From Macrolepiota albuminosa (Eukaryota; Basidiomycota; Agaricomycetes; Agaricales; Agaricaceae): 64,000 nucleotides of DNA. The position numbers and the translations under genes are program-made. The notes beneath the pieces were generated by a model. The model searched no databases. It saw nothing but the letters and a program-made list of their open reading frames with translations, and had not been told where the DNA came from. Positions 11,678 to 21,861 of this stretch are shown here, in pieces (position 1 is the stretch's first letter; every line of letters begins with the position of its first letter). The DNA is taken from the NCBI GenBank assembly GCA_027475525.1, contig JAMWFC010000113.1, positions 2,220,001-2,284,000 on the forward strand, given 5' to 3'.

Positions 11678-12899
11678 GGCGCTAAACTACTCTTTTGAAT
11701 TTTAATCTACAATGTTGTTTGTTTGTGAGTGAAATGTAAGGACGTTCGAATAAAACCTGTTATTCTCGCACCCCGGTTTCTTTGTGTTGAGAGTGATGGG
11801 CCTAAACCCATGACCGTATCCCTTTCAAAAGAGAGCTCCGGTCGCACGCCAGAGGTCATTCTGACATTACCAGAAGAGGTTGAGAGGTTCTTGTCAAAGG
11901 CCGAGAAGTCCAGTCAATCGTTGAGAATGCTAATCTCGGAGGTTGGGAGTTTTGTCTTCATTACTAGAGTTGGCCATGGGATGACGGAACGCGCCATTGT
12001 CAAGACTCAATCAGATGCATGACCATTCCTCCAATCTTCAAATCATAGCATTCTTGATTATTCTTATTTACTTCTCTTTCTTACCCTCAATTCTTAGTCT
12101 TTCCTGCGGGATCATCTGGTTAACCGTGTCGGGGTCCCAGCAGGTGATACTGAGGGAGGCTACTGTTTGCCCAGGAGAGGCGTTGATCCGATGGCCGAAG
12201 TCACAAGGCAGAGACGATGGAGTGGGAGGCACGTCCGTTTTCCAGTTCGATGGTGCGCAGGCATTCCAAGACCCGACACATGGGACGAACCTCGCAATGA
12301 GGCTGTAGGCGTTCTCGACCACCTGGACGTCTACGCCGAACAAGTCGTCCAGGATCCCCCATTAAGTAGCCGCGCAACGTCGAAATCTGCTGGCAGAATC
12401 AGCCGTATCAAATTCAGCGAGGTACGCACTCCCGCTGATTATCTTTAGCTCCACCGCGCCGGTCCTGACAGTCACAAACTCCACCTCGCCATCTTCCGCC
12501 TGCCATCATCGCGGGGGTTAAAGGGAATGAGAACCGTGCATGCGTCCTGCGATGAAGTCGGCTGTGGAGCCGAACTTCTCAACTAAGCCTTAGACGCGAG
12601 CTTGGAGCCCACTAGGATGTGAGCAGGCCGCACAGGTAAATGCGCTATCTAAGAACTATGACCCACCTTGAGGAAAAACTGTGACGTGCCGACACAAATT
12701 CTGCGAGGAAATAAGTATGGATAAAGAAAAGAATCAGGAAAAGGAGAAAGCAGATAATTTGGTAAATACTACTTTACCTCCGCCCTTTAGCTCTGTAGTG
12801 TAGCTTGCCGGCAGTATAAACAAGCGTCATCATCACGACAAGACCATTCTCTGTCACTGAGTGACTTCTTCATTATTTACTTTCGAGTCAAGAGATTAT
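11678..12899. other. Intergenic region with weak open frames
   Basis: Host-like composition. Open frames at 11729-12022 (+), 11997-12308 (+), 12167-12448 (+) and 12068-12343 (-) overlap one another and none shows a known motif. The GC-richer stretch 12100-12600 could hold a small or decayed gene, but I cannot choose a strand. The end of the region is the 5' flank of SEC5. Confidence 0.4.
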
Positions 12900-15800
12900 A
12901 TGCTCAAGCTGAATTTCAATGTTGATGAAGCTACCCTCCTCAAAGCGTATAATATATCAAGTTTAAAGCCATCGTAAGCTAGACCATCTATGCGACCTAT
13001 GAATCGAGTGTACCATGTTTTATTTGTGCAGAAAATGGGAAGAAATAGATCACGAACTTGAAAATTCAGTGGCGGGTGCATTGACGAATACGTCCGGGGA
13101 TGGAGAAGGAGATCCTTTGGGCCTCGGTGGTTATGTCAAGTGCGTTCATCCTTAATGTCCTGGGTGAGGTTGTTATGTTTTTAGTGTCAAGGAGATGGAC
13201 ATGGAGCAAAGTGAGTGCAATACAATATGAGAGAAGATCGTTGGACCTGATCGAGGAGCAAGAGGCTGCTGTTCTCATTACCTCTAAATCGTTCGACCCA
13301 AAGGCATTTTTGTCTGTTGTTCACCCCAACGCAACGTATCAAGGCCTTGTGCAAGGAATTGCACATCTAGAAGCGTCAATTGATTCGAGATCCGAAGCTA
13401 TTCGAGTACTTGTTGAGGAGAATTTCGACCGTTTCGTCGCAGTCAAAGCGGCAAATGATGGTATACTTGTCGTAAACATCGAAGTTTATTCTCCTTACAC
13501 TACGTTTAGCCCTCTTTGCAGAAATGAAGGACGGTCTTCTCTCTCCCGAGTCGGATTATGCATCAAGGCCGCTACGGGATCAACTGAAGCGTACGTCTAA
13601 GTCCTATGGATAATATGTACAATCATGATGTATCATTTCAGAGGCTACGAAGAAGGCAAATCAAGTCTTCCTCCCAGTCCTTGAAAATGCAGCCAAGGCC
13701 CAGCGGTTACGAACGACACTTCGCGTGTTTGAAAGGTCGAAGTTTTTCTTTAATCTTCCCAGTTTCATCATTGAATCCATTGAAGCGGTGAAATTACCAA
13801 TGTTTTCGACTCTTTTTGAATCTGATTACAATGCCAGGGTCGTTATGATGTTGCTATGCGCGACTATAAGAAGGGAAAGGTGCTCCTGGAATCGAGGCCT
13901 AGTCAACTCCTACCTTCTGCAACATCAAAAGACGGGCAAAATGTGGCTTCTGGTGACCAGCAGCAACGACGAATCCTTGAAAAAGTCTGGGGTAGTGTGG
14001 AGAAGGCTATGGGCGAGATGAGAAATGTTCTAGTCGCACAGCTACAGGACTCAACCAGGACATTGGAAGAGCATGAAAAGACCATCGAGTGAGCGTTAAC
14101 TTGGTCCTCCTTTTGTTCTCTTCACGAATTAGTAAAGGGTACTCCTGGACTTGCAAGTTGGTGACGATCCCATATGGATATATTTAGACAGTCAACATAA
14201 ACACATACTGGACGCGATGGAGAAGATGCACCGGTCCGGGACTGCGCTGATTCAATGTAAGCTTCTTTTCAAGACCATTCGGCCAGTTTCAGACTAGTAC
14301 GACAGCGGCTATCGAGAAAACAGCAGCTGAAGGTGAACCGGGAAACCTTACGTCGCATATCGCAGGACAGCTGCGGACTGCGATGATTGCACTTGAAAGA
14401 AAGCAGGCGGAATCTATCATTGGTGGGCTTGTAACCTCGTTATACCTCTTTAACCTGACGCTGCCAGTCAGCCCAGTCTTCCGCACACCGCGTCTGGCAA
14501 GCTATCCATGACATGATCAAAGGTGTCTCTGAAACAATGTTGTCATCTCTACCTGGCTTTTGCAAAATCTCTAAGAATCTCATCGAAGGGAAGTATCGCA
14601 AGGTCAGTCTTACGCTGCCTCCCTTCTCTTTTTTTCCCCTAGCTGATTGATTACAAGCCTCAAGGATCAAACACGGGAAATCGACGCAGCTCGACACAGA
14701 GTCGCACTATGGCTCTAGACGTCGTCAAATACTATATATCATTAATTTCCGAGTTTTTCACGTTATCAGATATAGCCGTAATTTCACTCAACATCAACAA
14801 TTCTCCGCCTCCTAGTCTCCCTCAAGATAGCCACTCATTATCCATGGCGCATTATCTGATGAAGATCCTTGGCGAACTTCAAGAGACGGTTAACGACCTT
14901 AATGGTTTGGAGATTACGTCCGAGGTCCCCTCTCTCCTGAGGAACTTCCTCGATAGCGTCAGGTGGAGGTTTGTTGATGTTTTAGTCGGTGCCTGGCTAC
15001 GAGGTATAATATTGTTGTAGCCCGGTCATTTCCTTTCTTATCACTTCGCCCTTCTTTTCTAGATGCGAAACTGCTTTATCTTTTGGAGAATTGGGTTGCT
15101 AGCTCAATAGATGTGTCTGCGACTCATTCCACAACTCAAATAGAGCTGTTCCAGCGACATTTGACGATGTCTGGTTTCAAGCTGGCTGGCGGTATTGACC
15201 TATCGGCGTCGGCGCTTGCCATGTCTGCAAAGCAATACTCTATTCCCCAGGCCTTTATTCAGAAATTGGTCAAATCCTTTTTTGATGCTCTTTACGTTTT
15301 TATGGATGGCCTTATTCTTTTGGCGTCTGATGAATTACCCAGTGGCACTGAGAACGTGTTAGCAATAGAAGTTTCGTCAACAGGACCGAATCCGTTAGAA
15401 TTACTTGACCTGAAGGATATGGTAACTACATCTCGAAGGTCAGGCAGGCATTTTCCTATTGATGGATTTTAAAGGATGCACGGAAACTGGTTGTGATATC
15501 CAACTTCACCTACCTCAAGAATGTTGCCATTCCTAACATGCTCAATGAGCTCGAAACTTCATTGGGAGTTTTACTTTTGGAAGAGCGGCAGGTACTGGGT
15601 GTTTACTGACCTAGTTTCCTCAACTTAACTTACGTTCATCCAGAAACTCTTAGATTCAGTGCATGACCATGAGAAAGCTCTTTTTGAAAGCTATGTGAAA
15701 CCTAAAGCTAAAGTCGCGATGGAAATACTTCGCAATGGTATACTTGACAGTAACATGGATTGGTATGACACTCCTCAGCCTACAGGTCAGCCGATCATCT

Positions 15801-16369
15801 CTCCCATTTTCCTCGTTGACACGACTTGAAGAAATCCGCTCGTATATGTACGAGACATTGATGTACCTGGTTGGAATTCATGCACAGGTCACTAATGCTG
15901 CGGAACCCCTATTGGATCGTACATTAAGCACTGTCGTCGTTGATTTGGCTGAGGAAGCTTTACGTTGTTTCCGTCAGGTCAAGCGATTCGGAATGGGTGG
16001 CATGCTCCGCGTGCGTTCACATACATCTCTTCCAAGTCACTCAATTAAACCGTCATACCCTTCTAGGCAACACTTGAGATCGAATTTATGCATCAGACCC
16101 TTGGGCGCTATGTTACGCCTTCCGCGGCGAAGACGCTGTCGGACCTGTACAATAAAATCTCCCAGGCATACTCTCGTCGACCTGGAGATGAAAATTTACA
16201 AAACAATCTCGACGGTGTTAAGAAAACATTGGCCGATACACGACGGGCGACGGGTATTGAATTCTTGTGCTTCAGGCAAACAAAGTTATCCGGTAGCCGC
16301 TCGGCGAACTCTAGGAATAATAAAGAGGGGACCAAAAGTGCAAAGGAAGTGAAGGAAGGCAAACGGTAG
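12900..16369 (+). CDS. SEC5: Exocyst complex subunit SEC5 (16 exons, 894 aa)
   Basis: Subunit of the exocyst, which tethers secretory vesicles to the plasma membrane at growth sites. Exons: 12900-12973, 13032-13139, 13185-13210, 13263-13460, 13522-13590, 13642-13787, 13838-14088, 14138-14256, 14306-14422, 14472-14602, 14658-15003, 15063-15421, 15475-15591, 15644-15785, 15832-16010, 16067-16369; total 2685 nt, uninterrupted. Recognised by the Sec5 N-terminal block ([20 protein letters not shown], then [16 protein letters not shown]), the middle block [19 protein letters not shown], and the C-terminal block [20 protein letters not shown] followed by [12 protein letters not shown]. The length is usual for fungal Sec5. 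The tail is Lys/Ser-rich. Splice phases are consistent, but the small exon 13185-13210 is the least certain. Convergent with the RMD1-like gene, 166 bp apart. Confidence 0.93.
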
Positions 16370-16535
16370 TGATGTTCTGATATGTATCGTGTATACAGCA
16401 TTATTTGTAACATACGCACAGGGATTGAAACAGCACTTGATAACAATTGTCGATGGACGAGTGGTCACCTAGAAGTTAAATTACACAAGCATTAATATGC
16501 CATTAAATCAACAAGAATTGTCACAATTCCCAGGA

Positions 16536-18361
16536 CTAGGTCGTGACATTAGTAAAATAATTCGAGGATAAACAGGTAGAAACCAAACCAATTTCGATAG
16601 CGATGAGAGCGATGACAACCCGCTCCAATCGTTCTGCATGCCTACTTGAAACAGACTCTTTCAACAGCTGAAGCATGTCTTGTAAAACCTACACAAAGTT
16701 GCCTGTTCAGAGGGATTTTTGCAGTGCTGGATGCTTACTTCGACTCGTGTGTTGAGGAGATCAATCCTTTGTGGTATCTCAAGGTAGCTCCGAGCGGCAT
16801 CATACAATGGCTGGAGGTCAGGATAACTCTGTCAAATAATCAGTCCACCCCTTGGTCTCAGTGGACCTGCGAATAACGGACCCAAAAGACCTCCTGTGAC
16901 CTAACAATTAGAATCGATTGATTATAAAATTTGCAACGAACCGGGGAGTCCAGAACAGAGCCTACGGAATTGATATTTGTTCGGAGAAGAAAGAGCCTCC
17001 CTATATTTTGCATTATTTCTGGGGAGACATATTATAACACTGGATACAGATAATCTGGCCAATATTGAAGGACGGACCTTTATGAGGCATACCAATTTTG
17101 CCAGTTTCACTGATCACTTCAGGGATGTCTTTAGTCTCCTCTATTGTTGTCGAGATCAGTCCTTCGAACTTGTATAAAAAATTAGAAATTGTCATTGCAA
17201 AGGCCAGAGAAGAGTGATTACCAAAGATATTTTAACGGATTGAGAGAGGGCATGAGACAATGACAATTTTGTCCTAAGATTGACATGAACATGATTGCAT
17301 TATGGCATAGGCAGATACTTACATGTAACTTGAACCTTTCCTCAAAGTAATAACGTCGTTATAGATTCTACCGATTGAATAAGATCGATTTCTCAATCTT
17401 GCAGCGAAATTTTGACGCACCGACTGTAATTAGCATAGTAATAATTCAGGTCCTCCATTTCAACATCTTCTGGAACTGGAATGCTTGACTTGAGTTCAGA
17501 GTACGTGTAATTCAGTATTAACTCACTGACCCAACTTTTCAACTTCAAAACGTTTTCTTCACGGAATTGAGCGAACCAGATCGAAGCGATGTTAATGACC
17601 GTGACGTACATAGATGACAAAAACCGTTTTTCTTGTGCTTCTGTCATTCCCCATATCACGACTGTCCCATACTCAAATAAAAAAATTTCAGCCTCGGTCG
17701 AAGTCGTGTCAAATTTATTCTTCCTAGCTTTGGGGACAGAGACATTATCCGCTCTCAGTTCTGGGACACCCAATAGGTCACCGGTCACATTATAATTGCC
17801 AACGTCGACGTCCGGGATAGGTGGATCATAGACATATGGTGTGTAAATGACTTCGTCGATGAGCTTCGGATTCGTGTGGTATGAGTTTCTTCGTGCAATG
17901 AAGAATTTCATGAGGTCCTCCATACGGTATGATCTGCACCGTAGTTTATGCATGAGTTCTTGGACAGAAAGTATACACTACACACCCAGCGGTGGCATAT
18001 GCTGTGACTCTGGGTAGTGATTTTGCTTTCTTCTTGGTGAGCTTTAAGGCATCTCTCCGCGCAGTGCCCGCTGGTATTAACGAGATTTGATTATAAACCT
18101 ATCCTTTATCGAATCTCGCACAGCATGATGCGCACTGAAGCCACACACCTCGATATCTTCTTGTTCTTCACTACTCTCATCCACGTCCCCCTCATCACTA
18201 TCTCCACAGGTGCTAGGGCTCTGTTCTCGGTCCTTTAGAGATTCTCCATGCAATGAAGTTAATTCGGGCTGCTCAGGGAGAACTTTTAACTTCCCCGCTG
18301 CCTTGGTGGATCTGTTTGCGCCTCGAATCTTTGGCTCGAGATTGCCTGACGCTCTCGACAT
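16536..18361 (-). CDS. RMD1: RMD1/DUF155 family protein (12 exons, 417 aa)
   Basis: Conserved eukaryotic family (yeast RMD1, human RMND1 relatives; PF02582), linked in different members to sporulation or mitochondrial function; the exact role here is unknown. Exons on the minus strand: 18361-18149, 18098-17986, 17933-17610, 17556-17536, 17483-17421, 17367-17323, 17273-17222, 17168-17078, 17018-16942, 16893-16882, 16828-16739, 16688-16536; total 1254 nt, uninterrupted. Signatures: IPAGTARRDALKLTKKKAK, LPRVTAYATAGSYR, IYTPYVYDPP, EIFLFEYGTVVIWGMTEA, EDVEMEDLNYYYANYSRIYN, SSYMTKLSLSHALSQSVKIS, TKDIPEVISETGKIGMP, and a C-terminal RHAERLERVVIALIAIEIGL that fits a membrane segment. Exon 17556-17536 (21 nt) has an ambiguous 5' splice site; exon 16893-16882 (12 nt, EVFW) is needed for frame. 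The acidic Ser-rich N-terminus may be disordered. Confidence 0.92.
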
Positions 18362-18585
18362 TGTCTCTGGTCAAACAGTCATCGTGTGTCAGCATTGAAA
18401 TTATAGCTTATGTAATAAAACGAGGGTTATGCCTGCTTAGTTCCGGGCTCACTTCTTTTAGGCCTTGTTACTATGTCACTATTGTGATATCTACGAGCCA
18501 CGATCCATGCCTTTTGGCATGGATTTTGCAGCTCATTGGGGGCTTTGCCTTCAAAGTCTTTCCAACACAGCCTCCACCCTAACTT
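18362..18585. other. Short intergenic region
   Basis: Presumed promoter region of the minus-strand RMD1-like gene. It contains no gene. CpG density drops within it towards the repeats on the right. Confidence 0.45.
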
Positions 18586-19190
18586 CACCTCCAGTGGTGA
18601 TGGCAATGCAATCTCTACACCACCTGACCAACTTCGAGACCTGGCACCAACAACTCAGGCAGGCACATCAGTGAGGCCACACTCTACAAGATGGCCAGAA
18701 GCAGGGTAGTCAACAGACTGGCCATAACAAAGATGTCAGTACTCAGAAAATGCGAGGACTGTATCATGGGAAAAAAACACATGCTGCTCTTTTGATGTTG
18801 CAAGGGGAACACTTAATGTCTGTGGAATTCCTTCTACAGAGCCAGTGAGCACTGGTAACAAGCAGGAGTTGAGTGAGCTTAGAAGTGAGCAGGAGTCAGG
18901 CAAGGGATCAGCAAGGCTAACTGAGCAGTTGAACATTGCTAGACAGCTTACAGTAAGTTCGGTGTGTAAGCTAGAAGAACACTGCCATTGTTCAGCCTGG
19001 AAATATTCTATCCACAGGCTGCCTTTATATACTACATTGGTGGCTATGCTATTATTAATACTGCTTAACTAATTGGGCCCTGATATGTAATGGAGTATGA
19101 CTAATAATAATTGATGCTGAGTAAGGTCCATGCATATAACTCATCAAGGCTGACTAATAGTAGACAAAAGGGGATAGGATGAGCTGAGCA
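18586..19190 (-). mobile_element. Copia LTR and leader fragment (minus)
   Basis: The reverse complement matches the LTR at 34130-34384 and the leader at 37960-38110, including the TATA box tatataaaggcagcc (about 19021-19035 on this strand) and the stretch translated as SVSLADPLPDSC. It is the reverse orientation of the other two copies. There is no intact frame. Confidence 0.6.
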
Positions 19191-19505
19191 GTGATGACAC
19201 TCTTTGAAACTCGCTGCTCCTAAAGACGATTATATATGCATATGTTACTGTTAATACAGAATATTACAATATGTGAAACACACTGAATTGGACAAGACCC
19301 AATGCAGGTTACTCCGGATCCTCGCGTTAGCCAATTTTTCCCAAGAAAACAATGAACATGGCTGGAAGAAAATGGGTCAGCTGTGATTCTCCATTGAGAA
19401 GCTAGGAGTCCACGACGCATCGCATGATGACCTCGCAATTCCCCATGAGTAGTGTGGCTCCTATGCTCCGTAAAATAGGGGAGATCAACTCACTCTGTTT
19501 ATATC

Positions 19506-20102
19506 CTACTTCTGAAAGGCTAGTGTGAGTCTTAAGACAGACTCGTGCAATGTCGGAACAGCCTGTAAGTAAGGTGCAAGAATTTGTTCATGCTTTGAAA
19601 GATATCCATAAAAGGCATTGCTCAACCAGCGACCAATGGCCTTCATGGCCTCAAATGGAACACCACGCAACAGGTATTCTAGTGTCACTCCAATGCGAAG
19701 GCTATGACCTTGTAAAGGTTCTAAGTCAGCCGCTTTCGCAGCCTTCGTCAAAACTTCCAAGAACTTTTTCTTGGTGGGAGGCGTGGGCTTTCCTTTCTTG
19801 TTTTTATATGCGAACAGAGGGCCTTCTTTGGGAGGATTATTCACCCAAAAATGAGCGTCCAAGGCACCTTTGACATCTGAGAGATCGTTTTGTTTAGCCC
19901 ATGACACTGTTTCCCCATGAACCGCCGTCTTGGTTCTAGGGATGAAAAAGGCAGTTGACTGACACCCAGAGCAGTCAGTAGAGTCAGACACGTTGCTAGG
20001 TTTGACATGGAGTGATGGGTTGAAGAAAGATAAAGTTGGGACCGTGAACTCCCCTAGCCTTGCTGCGGCATAGAAACACGTCGTTGCACAAGCAAAGACT
20101 GC
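19506..20102 (-). pseudogene. Tyrosine recombinase, C-terminal part (separated by Tc1)
   Basis: Catalytic half of the retrotransposon recombinase. It begins right after the Tc1 target TA and reads AVFACATTCFYAAARLGEF, carrying the first Arg region, then LPRTK-like FIPRTKTAVHGE, the HxxR motif (GHSLRIG), GRW, and a C-terminal Tyr region in FYGYLSKHEQILAPYL. Joined to the N-terminal half at 28728-29592 through a single TA it makes one open frame. The coding sequence looks intact apart from the insertion. Confidence 0.85.
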
Positions 20103-20104
20103 TA

Positions 20105-20335
20105 CAGTGGCTCAAAAAACTGTCCCAATGTTTCATACTTTTTGAAGGATGACATTGGCATGAAAGATGGGAAGTACGTAAAATTCTGATTAAATCATGT
20201 AAATTACTATGGCATCGTAGCTACAAAATGAATCTAGGTTTATGTAATCAAGATCAAAACTGATGGAGCAATAGCCATTTTAAAATATTCACTTATTGAG
20301 ACAGTTTTTTGAGCATCTCTAATTTTTCAGGTTTA
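20105..20335 (+). repeat. Tc1 left terminal inverted repeat
   Basis: Reverse complement of about 28500-28725 with few differences. The outer motif ctcaaaaaactgtcccaatg (20111-20130) recurs inverted at the inner edge (gagacagttttttgagc, 20298-20314), so each arm is itself bounded by inverted copies of the same motif. Confidence 0.85.
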
Positions 20336-20464
20336 TCCCTATTTTACTCAGAAATAAAGAGTAAGTTGCATGTGGGAATATAAACAAAGTCATGTGACCA
20401 TGTTTAGATATATTTGGGAGTAGTTCAAGCTGGTTGAACCACATCTTGACCTTCAACCACTATC

Positions 20465-21111
20465 ATGAAACCTATTCCTTCTGCACAACACTCTACTGTT
20501 GTTTCTCTTCTTGCTCAAGGGTATTCTCTGGTCAGATTGGGGCTCAAACTGGTCTAGGGAAGTCTACTACTAGGAGGATTGGTAGAGAGTTGGAGATGGA
20601 CAAGGAAAACCATCCTGGAGGCCATCCTGCTAAGCTTACTCCATGTGATAAACAGGCTATTGTTCGACAAATCTCAACTGGGAGACTTGATACAGCTGTC
20701 CAGGCCACTAATTTCATCAACAACATCATTTCCAACCCTGTCTCTTCCAAGACTGTCTGGAATGTGTTGAAGGAGGAGGGTATTGGTCTGCTACCAAGAG
20801 AAAAGTTCCTATGCTCAAAGCTAAACATTGACAACTACAGCTTAAATGGGCTCAGAAGCATCAGAACTGGACTATAGAGGACTGGAAAAGGGTGTTGTGG
20901 ACAGATGAGACAAAGATTAACAGGATTGGGTCAGATGGAAAGCAGTATGTGTGGAAGCTACAAGGAGAAGACATTTCAGACTGAACAACTATACCTACTG
21001 TGAAGCATGGAGGAGGGAATAATCTCATGGTATGGGGCTGTATGAGTTGGAATGGGGTAGAAAAGCTTGTAGAGGTGGTGGAGATCATGAATGCAGAGCA
21101 GTACTGTGAAA
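20465..21111 (+). pseudogene. Tc1 transposase, N-terminal part
   Basis: Starts ATG at 20465 (MKPIPSAQHSTVVSLLAQGY). A one-base shift near 20530 leads into the HTH region (GAQTGLGKSTTRRI, GGHPAKLTPCDKQAIVRQI), then WAQKHQNWTIEDWKRVLWTD with the first catalytic Asp, and PTVKHGGGNNLMVWGCMSWN. There is one stop before PTVKHGG and a frame change near 20850. The frame runs to 21111, where the Helitron begins inside the codons for C-E-I. Confidence 0.85.
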
Positions 21112-21424
21112 TCTCTATATAATGGGACGACGCCTGGGAAAATGTGATGCTGACCAAGGCTGACCAAGAACCTTCCTTTTTGGGTAACGACATCTCATTT
21201 TTCGTATTAGAGTCTCAATTTTTGTACTTACAGTATAAAAAATAAAAAATATATACTGTAAACTTCAATATTAATATAAATGCTATGTTTGGACATTTTT
21301 AGAAGGTGTCCGGATGAGAAAAGGCCAAACGCGATTTAGTGGACACCAGTTTTCACGCCTTGCGTGTTCTTTGACCACACATGACCAAACAAACTCGAAA
21401 TTCACCGTTGTAGTGAGAAGACAC

Positions 21425-21815
21425 TACAAACAAAGTAAGTGTCAATTTGTTGATTGATTGATCAATGTTTACAAACGTTGAATTCAGCTTATTTGACACT
21501 ACAAACAAAGTTACAACAAAGTAAGTATTGGCTTATTTATTATTGATCAATTAATAAACATTCAATTCAGCTACAAACAATTCCGAAATCGTTACAACAA
21601 AGTAAGTGTTGGTTTGTTTATTATTGATGAATGCTAATTCAGCTTATTTGACACTACAAACAGATCCGAAATCATTACAACAGAGTAAGTGTTGGCTTAT
21701 TTATTATGATCAATGCTAATACATATTCAATTCAGCTTATTTGACACTACAAACAGTCAGTATTAGTTCATTTATTATTGATCAATGCTAATAAACATTG
21801 AATTCAGCTTATTAG
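21425..21815 (+). repeat. Tandem intron-like leader repeats of the Helitron
   Basis: About five imperfect units of 70-90 bp. Most units have a GTAAGT-like donor (aaagtaagtgt), a TTTATTATTGATCAATGCTAAT stretch that includes a branch-like CTAAT, an ATTCAG acceptor, and then a short exon-like cttatttgacactacaaaca. They lie in the transcribed leader of the Rep-helicase gene. Confidence 0.7.
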
Positions 21816-21861
21816 TGAAAGCTTAACAACATTTAGCTATTGATATACTAGATATATCATC

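Noticed and set aside
12068..12448. Possible gene in the P450-SEC5 interval
   Set aside because: Overlapping open frames on both strands, no recognisable domain, and no convincing set of splice sites.
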